Below, piece after piece: positions 11,308 through 18,489 of a stretch of DNA of 19,121 nucleotides. Source of the DNA: CAZEDU01 sp964511185. Lineage in GTDB: Bacteria > Myxococcota > Myxococcia > Myxococcales > Myxococcaceae. A program made the position numbers and the translations under genes. The notes below the pieces were generated by a model. The model made no database searches. It was not told the origin of the DNA and was given only the letters and a program-made list of their open reading frames with translations. The DNA lies in the NCBI GenBank assembly GCA_964511185.1, contig CAZEDU010000094.1:1-19121 (forward strand), in the 5' to 3' direction. Within the stretch, counting starts at the first letter, position 1. Every line of letters begins with the position of its first letter.

Positions 11308-13859
11308 CCTCTCCTCCATCCACGAAGCTGGTGTTGAAGGACGTGCCGCCCAGGCGCTCTTGGAAGCGCGCGCTCTTGTCCGTCGCCGTGTGGTTCGCGC
11401 TGTGCGGCGTCACCGCCGGGCTCGTGGGGTTCTTGGGGCTGTACTTCGTCTTCTCGCGCAACCTCCCGGACATCCCGGACGTGGCGCGGTACTGGCCGCC
11501 GGTGGTGACCGAGGTGTTCACCGACGACGCGGTGCTCGCCGGCGAGTTCTACGACCAGCGGCGCAAGGTCGTGCCGTACGAGCGCATCCCCAAGCGGCTG
11601 GTGCAGGCGTTCATCGCGTCGGAGGACGCGAGCTTCTTCGATCACGGCGGCGTCGACTTTATCGGCACTACGCGCGCGGCGATCAAGACGGTGGTCAAGA
11701 AGGTGACCGGCAAGGGCTCGGTGCAGGGCGGCTCGACGTTGACGCAGCAGACCGCCAAGGCGGTGCTGATCGCCGCCGAGGGCTACAAGAGCGCCACCGA
11801 GAAGTCGCTGAAGCGGAAGATCCGCGAGGCGATTCTGGCGCACCGGCTCGAGCGCGCGCTCACCAAGGAGGAGATCCTCTACCTCTACTTGAACAACGTC
11901 TTCTTGGGGCACCACTCGTACGGCGTGCAGTCGGCGGCCGAGAACTACTACCGCAAGGACGTGCGCGACCTGACGCTCGCCGAGATGTCGCTGATCGCCG
12001 GGTTGCCGCAGGCCCCCTCGCGCTACTCGCCCTTCATCCGGCCCGAGGCGGCGAAGCGCCGGCGCACCTACGTGCTGCGCCGCATGCTCGAAGAAGGGAT
12101 GATCTCGCAGGCCGAGCACGACGAGGCGAACGCCACCGAGGTGAAGGTCTACCCGGTGGAGGACGTGTTCCGCGAGTTCGCGCCGTACTTCACCGAAGAG
12201 GTGCGCCGCGACATCGTCGCGCGGTACGGCAACGCGGTGCTCTTGCGCGATGGCCTCAAGGTCTTCACCACGATGGACTCCGAGCGGCAGCGCGCTGCGC
12301 AGGAGTCGGTGTTCAACGGGCTGCTCGCGGTCGACAAGCGGCAGGGCTACCGCGGGCCGTTGATGCAGCTCCCTTCGGCCGACGCGCGGGCGCAGTTCAT
12401 CGAGAAGAGCAAGAAGGCGATGGGGAAGGATCCCATCGAGAACGGCCGCTTCTACGTCGCGCTGGTCACCGAGGTGAACGACCAGGCGATGCGCGCGATG
12501 GTCCGCGTCGGGCCGCACGAAGGGGTGCTGCCGCTGCTCGGGATGCGCTGGGCGCGGAAGATGAACCCCGAGGGCTACTACCCCAGCGCGATGATCAGCA
12601 AGGTGAGCACCGCGCTCAAGGCGGGCGACGTCATCGTCGTGCGCGCGGTGGCGGAGAAGAAGCAGCTCTATGACGACAACGACGCGTTCAACGCGGCCGT
12701 GGCCAAGGAGGTGCCGGAGGGCGTGCAGCTCTTCCGCCTCGAGCAGGAGCCCGAGCTGCAGAGCGCGGTGGTCTCCATTGATCCGCACCGGCAGTACCTG
12801 GTGGCGATGGTCGGCGGTTACGACTTCGACGCGAACGAATACAACCGCGCCTACCAGGCTTGCCGTCAGCCGGGCAGCAGCTTCAAGCCCGTGGTCTACG
12901 CGGCCGCGATCGAGCTGCTCAACTGGACGCCAGCCACGGTCATCGTCGACAGCCCCATCGTCTACGACGACCCGGAGAACCAGAACCGCTGGAAGCCCGA
13001 GAACTACAGCGAGGCGTTCGTGGGCGACGTGCTCCTGCGCACCGCGCTGGTCAACTCGATGAACATCCCCGCGGTGAAGACCTTCATCGCCGTCGGCATC
13101 AAGAACATGGAGGCGTTCAGCAAGAAGGTCGGTTTCTCCACGCCGATGAACCGCGACTTCTCCGCGGCGCTCGGCTCGTCCTGCGTGTACCCGCGGGAGC
13201 TCGCCGAGGTCTACGCGACGATCAACCGGCTCGGCGTCGCCAAGCCGACCTACTTCATTCGGAAGATCGAGGACCGCTTCGGCCGCGCGCTCGAGGACCA
13301 CACGTCGTACGACGATCCGTGGGCCGGCCTGAAGGACCGGGTGGCGGCCGGCTACGCGCGGCTGTTCGAACCCGGGCAACAGATCATGTCGCGCGAGTCG
13401 GCGTTCATCGTGACCGACCTGATGCGCGGCGTGGTGCGCGAAGGCACCGGCGGCCCCGCCTCGCGGCTCGGCAAGCCCGCCGCGGGCAAAACCGGCACCA
13501 CGAACGACTCATTCGACGCCTGGTTCACGGGCTACACGCGCGACCTGGTCACCACCGCGTGGGTGGGTTACGACTTGAATCCGCATCCGCTCGGCCGCTT
13601 CGAGACCGGCGGCCGCGCCGCGCTGCCCATCTGGCTCTCGTACATGCGCCAAGCGCTCGATGGTCGACCCCAGCCCGAGTTCACCCCGCCGCCCGACCTG
13701 GAGCTGGTGCAGGCGCGCATCGACAACAAGACGGGCAAGCGCGCGCCGCCTGGCGCCAAGGGCTTCTCCGAAATGTGGTTCAAGAAGGACACCGCGCCGC
13801 AGGACGTCGCACCTGAGAAGGGCGTCGTCGACCCGAGCAAGTTCCTCTACGAGAACTAG
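11304..13859 (+). CDS. mrcA: Class A penicillin-binding protein, PBP1A type
   Basis: The 851-residue bifunctional enzyme has the length of E. coli PBP1a. A single N-terminal membrane anchor (about residues 23-50) is followed by the GT51 glycosyltransferase: E-D-A-S-F-F-D-H with Glu107, G-G-S-T-L-T-Q-Q (142-149) and K-R-K-I-R-E. A middle region with K-R-Q-G-Y-R-G-P resembles the OB-like insert of PBP1A. The transpeptidase has S-S-F-K with nucleophile Ser525, S-M-N (585-587) and K-T-G (729-731). It polymerises and cross-links peptidoglycan in the periplasm. The mrcA/ponA assignment rests on this layout; other class A PBPs cannot be fully excluded. It is coupled to the upstream pseudouridine synthase through a 4-bp overlap. 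Confidence 0.93.
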   Translation: MTSPPSTKLVLKDVPPRRSWKRALLSVAVWFALCGVTAGLVGFLGLYFVFSRNLPDIPDVARYWPPVVTEVFTDDAVLAGEFYDQRRKVVPYERIPKRLVQAFIASEDASFFDHGGVDFIGTTRAAIKTVVKKVTGKGSVQGGSTLTQQTAKAVLIAAEGYKSATEKSLKRKIREAILAHRLERALTKEEILYLYLNNVFLGHHSYGVQSAAENYYRKDVRDLTLAEMSLIAGLPQAPSRYSPFIRPEAAKRRRTYVLRRMLEEGMISQAEHDEANATEVKVYPVEDVFREFAPYFTEEVRRDIVARYGNAVLLRDGLKVFTTMDSERQRAAQESVFNGLLAVDKRQGYRGPLMQLPSADARAQFIEKSKKAMGKDPIENGRFYVALVTEVNDQAMRAMVRVGPHEGVLPLLGMRWARKMNPEGYYPSAMISKVSTALKAGDVIVVRAVAEKKQLYDDNDAFNAAVAKEVPEGVQLFRLEQEPELQSAVVSIDPHRQYLVAMVGGYDFDANEYNRAYQACRQPGSSFKPVVYAAAIELLNWTPATVIVDSPIVYDDPENQNRWKPENYSEAFVGDVLLRTALVNSMNIPAVKTFIAVGIKNMEAFSKKVGFSTPMNRDFSAALGSSCVYPRELAEVYATINRLGVAKPTYFIRKIEDRFGRALEDHTSYDDPWAGLKDRVAAGYARLFEPGQQIMSRESAFIVTDLMRGVVREGTGGPASRLGKPAAGKTGTTNDSFDAWFTGYTRDLVTTAWVGYDLNPHPLGRFETGGRAALPIWLSYMRQALDGRPQPEFTPPPDLELVQARIDNKTGKRAPPGAKGFSEMWFKKDTAPQDVAPEKGVVDPSKFLYEN

Positions 13860-13967
13860 GCGCACGTGTCAGCGCCCTCGCGAAAAACCTGCGGCCCGCC
13901 GCGCATAGACGCGCGTGCAACCCCGCGGACTCCCTTCGAGGCGTGGGCCTTGCTTCGTGCTCACACC

Positions 13968-14636
13968 ATGGGCGACTCGAGCGAGAAGTCCGGCGACGTC
14001 CTCGTTCAGCTTCGTGTGCAGACACGTGGCACCGAGCTCGGCGAAAGCCAGGCGGCCGAGGCGCACTGGGTGCATTGCCCCATCCGAGGCGTCACGGGCT
14101 TGGAGGTGTGCGCGGGGTGCGAGCGCCGCGTCGGGGTGCGCGACCACGACGGCGGGCGAGTGCTCGAGTGCCTGGTGCCTGAAGCGCACACCCGTGAGCG
14201 CGCGCCGGCCGCCGCGCTCGACACGCAGGTGATCGATGTGATGAGCGCCGACGCCGTCTGCCTCGATCCAGAGCTAGGGCTCTTGGAAGCATCCGAGCTG
14301 CTCACGCGGTCGGGCTTGCACGCCGCGCCGGTGGTCGACGACACCGGCGTGGTGGTGGGGTTCGTGTCAAAGACCGATCTCCACCCAGAGCTCGCGCGCA
14401 CGCCCCGGGACGACGCGCCTTTTCGCCATCGGCCGTTGGTCGAGGACGTCATGACCCCTCAGGTCGTGACGCTGTCCCAGCGCGCGACGATGGGGGAGGC
14501 GATCCGCGTGATGGGCCAGGCACGGGTGCACCGTGTTCCGGTGGTTGACGCCCAAGGTCAGGTCATCGGTGTGCTGTCGATGCGCGACGTGATGCGCTGG
14601 CTGGCGACGAACCTCGAGAGGACAGTCCCCCGCTGA
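13968..14636 (+). CDS. Two-CBS-domain protein with an N-terminal cysteine cluster
   Basis: The protein has 222 residues. Cys37, Cys48, Cys51 and Cys68, with nearby His residues, suggest a small zinc-binding module. Two CBS domains follow (about 85-140 and 155-215), each starting with V-(I/E)-D-V-M and containing P-V-V-D; CBS pairs usually bind adenine nucleotides and act as energy sensors. The frame is open back to a GTG at 13866, but codons 13866-13967 have visibly more A/T at the third position than the rest, so the ATG at 13968 is preferred. The final R-T-V-P-R and the stop lie inside a palindromic hairpin (14618-14650). It lies 108 bp after the PBP gene and may have its own promoter. Confidence 0.8.
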   Translation: MGDSSEKSGDVLVQLRVQTRGTELGESQAAEAHWVHCPIRGVTGLEVCAGCERRVGVRDHDGGRVLECLVPEAHTRERAPAAALDTQVIDVMSADAVCLDPELGLLEASELLTRSGLHAAPVVDDTGVVVGFVSKTDLHPELARTPRDDAPFRHRPLVEDVMTPQVVTLSQRATMGEAIRVMGQARVHRVPVVDAQGQVIGVLSMRDVMRWLATNLERTVPR

Positions 14637-14650
14637 GGGGGACCGTCCTC
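14618..14650. terminator. Hairpin between convergent genes, REP-like, possible bidirectional terminator
   Basis: Two 14-bp arms (14618-14631 and 14637-14650) pair with one A-C mismatch around a GCTGA loop. The stem carries the same GGAC-N-GTCC core as the palindromes near 9 kb. It contains the CBS gene stop (14634-14636) and lies 14 bp from the stop of the convergent lipoprotein gene. There is no T-run, so a terminator role is inferred from position and stem strength only. Confidence 0.5.
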
Positions 14651-14664
14651 TGCGCGGAAGACCG

Positions 14665-15456
14665 CTATTGGCAGAAGCCAGGGAAGCCGGGGCTGATCAC
14701 CATGCAGGTGCCGCTCGCGCAGTCCGCGCCCACGTGGCAGGGGCTGCCGTACGCCTTGTTGCTGCAGACGCCCAGCACGTCGTTCTGCGCCGCTTTGAAG
14801 CAGGCCCAGTTGCTGGGGCAGTTCGCGGCGGTCTTGCAGAGGCCCGTCAAGCAGATGAGGCCTTTGTTCGGGAGCAGGCCGTCATTGCAGACGGCGCCCT
14901 GCGTGCCGATGGGGCACGACTTGTCCTCGCTGCAGGCAGGGAAGGTGTAGCACTTGGGAGCGGGTGGCTGGCCCGACGAGTCGTCGATGCAGATGGACTG
15001 CGCGTTGCAGCCGTCGTTGCCATTGACGACCTGATCCGGATCGCACTGCGTGCTCGGTGGGGGCGTGCTGCACAGTCCGTTGATGCAGAGCTGCGTGTCG
15101 AGGCACGCGGTCTGGGGACAGGTGGTCACCACCTTGTTGTGGCAGAGCCGATCGCCATTGGTCTGGCAGTACTGATCCGCCGCACAGTCCTGGTTCGACA
15201 GACAGCCCAGAGCGCACAAGCCGTTGAAGCAGAACTGGCCGCTGGGACAGGGCTTCGAGGCGGAACAGGTGTACAGCGTGCCCGAGTTGTTGTTGTTCGA
15301 GTTGTTATTATTGTTGTTGTTGTTTCCCGCGTCGTCCTGCGAGCTGCCGCCGTCGTTCGGCGCTCCCGCCTGAACATTGAACTCGCAGCCAAGGCCCACC
15401 AGCGCCAAGAGCGCCAGCATCGAAATTCCCTTCACGCCTACAACGTCTGTCTGCAT
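14665..15456 (-). CDS. Cys-rich lipoprotein with a poly-Asn linker
   Basis: The protein has 263 residues. The ATG at 15456 is preferred because TTGGAG lies about 8 bp upstream and a lipoprotein signal peptide follows directly: a hydrophobic core and V-G-L-G-C, with Cys24 as the lipidation site. The -3 position is Gly rather than the usual Leu. After the Cys comes a disordered linker with eight Asn, Ser, four Asn (residues 45-58), then about 200 residues with some 25 cysteines in short spacings such as C-P-S-G-Q-F-C-F-N-G-L-C. This resembles EGF/dickkopf-like Cys-rich repeats of myxobacterial surface proteins. It is probably an outer-membrane lipoprotein stabilised by disulfides; function unknown. 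It diverges from the outer-membrane protein gene at 15614. Confidence 0.8.
   Translation of the reverse strand: MQTDVVGVKGISMLALLALVGLGCEFNVQAGAPNDGGSSQDDAGNNNNNNNNSNNNNSGTLYTCSASKPCPSGQFCFNGLCALGCLSNQDCAADQYCQTNGDRLCHNKVVTTCPQTACLDTQLCINGLCSTPPPSTQCDPDQVVNGNDGCNAQSICIDDSSGQPPAPKCYTFPACSEDKSCPIGTQGAVCNDGLLPNKGLICLTGLCKTAANCPSNWACFKAAQNDVLGVCSNKAYGSPCHVGADCASGTCMVISPGFPGFCQ
15283..15324 (-). repeat. AAC/AAT trinucleotide microsatellite encoding poly-Asn
   Basis: Twelve Asn codons in two runs, split by one Ser codon and ended by another, form an AT-rich patch in otherwise very GC-rich DNA. It lies between the lipid anchor and the Cys-rich domain of the lipoprotein, so length changes in multiples of three would only alter linker length. 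Confidence 0.8.
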
Positions 15457-15510
15457 CGTGCTCTCCAAGTGTTTCGCGTCTCCACGGCCGACGCGCGTGC
15501 GACCGACGTG

Positions 15511-15537
15511 TTGCGACGACCCGCTCGCGTTTATGAT
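15511..15537 (+). promoter_or_regulatory. Candidate sigma-70-type promoter of the outer-membrane protein/ECF operon
   Basis: TTGCGA (15511-15516) and TATGAT (15532-15537) are separated by 15 bp, a little short of the 17-bp optimum. This is the most AT-rich spot of the 157-bp divergent region. Transcription would begin near 15545, about 70 nt before the ATG at 15614, which supports that start over the ATG at 15533. Confidence 0.3.
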
Positions 15538-15613
15538 CAAATCGTCACGCCGCGTTTCCACTCGGCCGTCCGCCGTCGCGCGTTGGTTTCGCGCCGTGCT
15601 ACGAGGCGCGGCG

Positions 15614-16555
15614 ATGTCGACCTGCCGCTGCATCGGATTGCTGACCACGGTCATCATTGCGAGCGCGGCGGCCGCGGCGGAGCCGCTCCGCTTCGAGTAT
15701 CTGCGGCTCCCCGGCGCGGAGAGCTGCCCGGATCAGCGCAGCGTGGAGCGGGCGGTCGCCGCCCGGCTGGGCCATGATCCATTCACCTCCGACGCGCGAA
15801 AGTTCCTGCGCGCGGTGTTGTCGCGCGACGCCACCGGGTTCGCCGGTGAGCTGACCTTGCACGAAGGCGATGAGGTCCTCGGCCGTCGACAGCTCGAATC
15901 GTCGGCCGACGATTGCCGCGAGCTCGCCTCGGCCCTGGAGCTGGCCATCGCCATCGCGGTCGATCCGCAGCACCTCACGCGCGTCTCAACGCCGAGCGCG
16001 CCGGCGCCGCCCGCTGCTCCCAGCCCGGCGCCACCGCCGCCGCCACCACCGCGCCGTTCGCTGGCGCCGAGCGACGCGTACGGCGCCATCGGCGGCCGGG
16101 TGAGCGCGGGCCTCTCGCCGTTGATCATTCCTGGGTGGGTGGCGGGGGCCGCGGTGCGCTGGTCGCATGTCGGAATCGGAATCGAAGGGAGGGCCGACGC
16201 GGCGACGAACCTCGTCTTGGCGCAAGGCCGCGTCACCACGTCGACGTTGCTCGGCTCGGTCATTCCCTGCGCGCACCTGGGCCGTATCGCCGCTTGCGGA
16301 ATCATGTCGGCGGGCACGCTGCGGGTCACCGGTCGGATCTCTCCTCCGGTGCGGCGCGACAGCGCGCTGCTGCTGCTCGCCGGCGGGCGGCTCGAGCTCG
16401 AGCTCTGGCGCTTTCGGCGCCTGACCCTTCGCCCCTTCGTCGACGCGCAGGCCTCGCTGTCGCGCGTCGCGGTGCTGTCGGGTGACGAAGAGCTTTGGGT
16501 CACGCCTCCGTTCACCGGCGGAGGTGGGCTGCGCCTCGACGTGAGTTTTTTGTGA
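15614..16555 (+). CDS. Predicted outer-membrane beta-barrel protein with an N-terminal Cys-pair domain
   Basis: The protein has 313 residues. GAGG lies 8 bp before the ATG. A signal peptide (hydrophobic residues 8-21) probably ends in the Ala run before E-P-L-R-F. Residues 23-120 form a small domain with Cys38 and Cys101, followed by a Pro/Ala linker (about 125-150) and a region of alternating hydrophobic residues (155-313) ending in D-V-S-F-L, consistent with a short beta-barrel or an outer-membrane-associated beta domain. No named family is recognised. It overlaps the sigma-factor start by one base (TGATG), so it heads a three-gene operon. A product linked to envelope sensing, or the main target of the sigma factor, is plausible but inferred. 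Confidence 0.7.
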   Translation: MSTCRCIGLLTTVIIASAAAAAEPLRFEYLRLPGAESCPDQRSVERAVAARLGHDPFTSDARKFLRAVLSRDATGFAGELTLHEGDEVLGRRQLESSADDCRELASALELAIAIAVDPQHLTRVSTPSAPAPPAAPSPAPPPPPPPRRSLAPSDAYGAIGGRVSAGLSPLIIPGWVAGAAVRWSHVGIGIEGRADAATNLVLAQGRVTTSTLLGSVIPCAHLGRIAACGIMSAGTLRVTGRISPPVRRDSALLLLAGGRLELELWRFRRLTLRPFVDAQASLSRVAVLSGDEELWVTPPFTGGGGLRLDVSFL

Positions 16556-17127
16556 TGAGGACAAGCGCGTCGCCGCAATACCCCCCGCAGATGAACGCCG
16601 CGGCGGACAGCCCCGAGCCGGTCGACTGGGAGGCGCTGTATGCCTCCGAGCTGCCGGTGGTCTACGCGTTCCTGCATCGGCTGGGCGCGCGCGGCGGCGA
16701 CCTGGAGGACTTGGCGCACGACGTGTTCGTCACGGTGGTGCGGCGTTGGAAGAGCTTCGACCCGAGCCGGCCGCTGAGGCCGTGGTTGCTCGGCATCACC
16801 TACCGCGTGATGCAGGACTTCCTGCGGCGCGCGTCGACCCAGCGCGAGGTGGTGACCGAGCCGCCCGAAGAGGTCGACCCTGGCGAGGGGGCAGAGCGCG
16901 CGGTCGCCCAGCGCGAGGCCAAGGCGCTGTTGGAGGAAGCCTTGAAGTCGCTCGCGCCCGAGCGGCGCGCCGTGTTCGTGATGTACGAGCTGGAGGAGCT
17001 GTCGGTCGCCGACATCTCGGAAGCGATGGGCGTCCCGCCGCCGACGACGTACTCTCGGCTGCGGGTCGCGCGGGAAGAGTTCCAGGCCGCGGTCAAACGC
17101 ATTCAGCTCAGGAGGGCAGCGCCATGA
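16555..17127 (+). CDS. ECF-type RNA polymerase sigma factor
   Basis: The protein has 190 residues from the ATG that overlaps the upstream stop; an ATG at 16591 (178 residues) is an equally reasonable start. Sigma region 2 (about 28-93) shows D-L-E-D-L-A-H-D-V-F and R-P-W-L-L-G-I-T-Y-R, which bind core polymerase and the -10 element. Region 4 (about 124-182) has L-A-P-E-R-R-A-V-F and the V-A-D-I-S-E-A-M-G-V helix-turn-helix that reads the -35 element. There is no sigma 1 or 3, as expected for ECF factors. It overlaps the downstream gene by 4 bp (ATGA), the usual arrangement for a co-translated sigma/anti-sigma pair. Confidence 0.92.
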   Translation: MRTSASPQYPPQMNAAADSPEPVDWEALYASELPVVYAFLHRLGARGGDLEDLAHDVFVTVVRRWKSFDPSRPLRPWLLGITYRVMQDFLRRASTQREVVTEPPEEVDPGEGAERAVAQREAKALLEEALKSLAPERRAVFVMYELEELSVADISEAMGVPPPTTYSRLRVAREEFQAAVKRIQLRRAAP

Positions 17128-17816
17128 AAGAAACGCCGCCGCCTCCGTTGCCGAAGGAGCTCGAGGACTTGTTGCGGAGCGTCGAGCGTCCGACGCCGCC
17201 GCCTGGCTTCGAGCAGGCGGTGCGCGACCGGGTGCAGACATCGCTGGCTTTGGGGCTCGAGGTCGGGTCGTCCCCGCCGAGCACCGGCGAAGCTGTCTCG
17301 GCTGCGCACGCGGCGAGCCTCGTTGGAAAGCTGGGGGTCCCGCTCAGCATCGCGACCTTGGCCATTGGTGGAGCGGTCGGCGTCGGGGTGGGCCGCGCGC
17401 TCCAGCCCGCACCGGCGGTCGTCGAGCGCATCGTCTACGTCGATCGCCCGGCGCCAGCGCCGCCGCCGGAGCCTCAAGGGGTCGAGGCGCCCGCCGCCGC
17501 GCCCGCCGCGCGCGCGTTCGTGCGTCCCTCCAAGCGCGATGCCTCGCTCGCCGAAGAGCGAAGCCTGCTCGAGGTGGCGCGCGCCGCGCTCTCGCGGAGA
17601 GATCACGAGAACTGCCGGCGAGCGCTCCGCGACCACGCGGCTCGTTTCGCCGATGGCCGGCTGGCGGAGGAGCGCGAGGCGTTGTGGATTCAGCTCGAGG
17701 TGGTGACCGGCGAGCTGCAGAGCGCGAAGCGTCGCGGCGAGGCCTTTCGGGCGAAGTACCCCGGCAGCCTGCTCCTGCCTGCGGTGAACGAGTCGCTGAG
17801 CGCGGCCACGCCGTAG
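17124..17816 (+). CDS. Single-pass membrane protein, probable anti-sigma factor
   Basis: The protein has 230 residues, with GGAGG 8 bp before the ATG. The N-terminal ~65 residues are Pro-rich and soluble, with an L-P-K-E-L-E-D-L-L helix that could hold the sigma factor. One transmembrane helix (about 68-92) follows, then a Pro/Ala-rich segment and a helical C-terminal region (about 138-215) that looks like one or two TPR-like hairpins. The H-x3-C-x2-C zinc motif of classical anti-sigma domains is absent. The role is inferred from coupling to the ECF gene and from topology, not from a recognised domain. The N-terminus would face the cytoplasm and the C-terminus the periplasm. The stop lies 5 bp from the convergent small gene. 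Confidence 0.7.
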   Translation: MKETPPPPLPKELEDLLRSVERPTPPPGFEQAVRDRVQTSLALGLEVGSSPPSTGEAVSAAHAASLVGKLGVPLSIATLAIGGAVGVGVGRALQPAPAVVERIVYVDRPAPAPPPEPQGVEAPAAAPAARAFVRPSKRDASLAEERSLLEVARAALSRRDHENCRRALRDHAARFADGRLAEEREALWIQLEVVTGELQSAKRRGEAFRAKYPGSLLLPAVNESLSAATP

Positions 17817-17821
17817 CCGCG

Positions 17822-18109
17822 CTACGACTTCTTGACCACGACCGTCTTCGCGCAGCCGGGCCGCGTCACCTTCAGCGTGACCTGCTTGGTCGCGGCCAGG
17901 AACGCGTCGCTGAGCACGTTGGACACGGGCGCGGTGCGGTTGCTGGTCTTCTTACCGGTGACGGACACCTTGCCGACCGTGACCACCTTGTTGTTCTTGA
18001 CCGTCTCTTGGGCGCGCACCCAGAGCACCTGACCGGGGTGAATCTTCCCCGCGGCGGCCAGGCGGTTGCCGGCGAGCTTGATCTGGATGTTGCAGGCCTT
18101 GACGGACAT
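17822..18109 (-). CDS. Small basic hypothetical protein (95 aa)
   Basis: The ATG at 18109 is chosen because AGGAG lies 9 bp upstream; the frame is open 30 codons further to an ATG at 18199. The product has 13 Lys and 4 Arg against only one Glu and one Asp, two cysteines (6 and 86), and a pattern of short Val-rich beta strands. No signal peptide or transmembrane segment is visible. I do not recognise the family. It is divergent from another small basic protein gene, with about 100 bp between the starts, and convergent with the probable anti-sigma gene. Confidence 0.6.
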   Translation of the reverse strand: MSVKACNIQIKLAGNRLAAAGKIHPGQVLWVRAQETVKNNKVVTVGKVSVTGKKTSNRTAPVSNVLSDAFLAATKQVTLKVTRPGCAKTVVVKKS

Positions 18110-18148
18110 GACGAAGAACTCCTGTTCAGCGGTGGACCTAGACGTTCT

Positions 18149-18196
18149 CGGCCGTTGAGGGGGCAAGGTTGCCGGAAGCACCCGGCGGCCGTTTTT
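18149..18196 (+). terminator. Weak terminator-like hairpin plus T-run in the divergent gap
   Basis: An inner GCCGG/CCGGC stem (18171-18175 and 18182-18186) and an outer pair of CGGCCG copies (18149-18154 and 18186-18191), sharing base 18186 as alternatives, are followed by TTTTT (18192-18196). The position, in the leader of the small gene at 18211, would suit an attenuator as well as a terminator. The support is structural only. Confidence 0.25.
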
Positions 18197-18210
18197 CACG
18201 ACAATCCTTC

Positions 18211-18486
18211 ATGCGCGTTCAACCCAAGAGTCTTCCTCTCGCACCCGCACCCGCTGGTTGGCCCTCCACCGTTCAGTTCAAACGGTCGACCGTCGTTCTC
18301 AAGAAGCTGCAGGCCAAGCTGAAGAAGGCGCCGGCTGATCAGAAGCCGACGCTCCGGCGCGACATCAAGTGGCTGATCAACACCCGGAAGTGGGTGCAGG
18401 CGGCCCCCAACGCCGAGGAGTGGGCCGCGCGCACCAAGGAGCTCGCGCAGGTCGTCAACCTGCTCCGCCGCACGCACCGCGTCTGA
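18211..18486 (+). CDS. Small basic helical hypothetical protein (91 aa)
   Basis: The ATG at 18211 is preferred over a TTG at 18169. The product has 11 Lys and 9 Arg against five acidic residues. A Pro-rich N-terminus (residues 8-18) is followed by two or three amphipathic helices, one with K-K-L-Q-A-K-L-K-K, and the sequence ends in L-L-R-R-T-H-R-V. It has no signal peptide, cysteine or transmembrane segment. The charge suggests nucleic acid or ribosome binding, but no family is recognised and no strong ribosome-binding site is seen. Its stop lies 3 bp from the stop of the convergent dehydrogenase gene. Confidence 0.5.
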   Translation: MRVQPKSLPLAPAPAGWPSTVQFKRSTVVLKKLQAKLKKAPADQKPTLRRDIKWLINTRKWVQAAPNAEEWAARTKELAQVVNLLRRTHRV

Positions 18487-18489
18487 GCC

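Noticed and set aside
13866..13967. GTG start at 13866 extending the CBS protein by 34 residues
   Set aside because: Third-position A/T content is clearly higher there than in the rest of the gene and the encoded residues show no domain.
15377..15613. Longer N-terminus for the outer-membrane protein, including an ATG at 15533
   Set aside because: It would bury the signal peptide inside the protein, and the 15533 ATG lies in the candidate -10 box; the ATG at 15614 has a ribosome-binding site.
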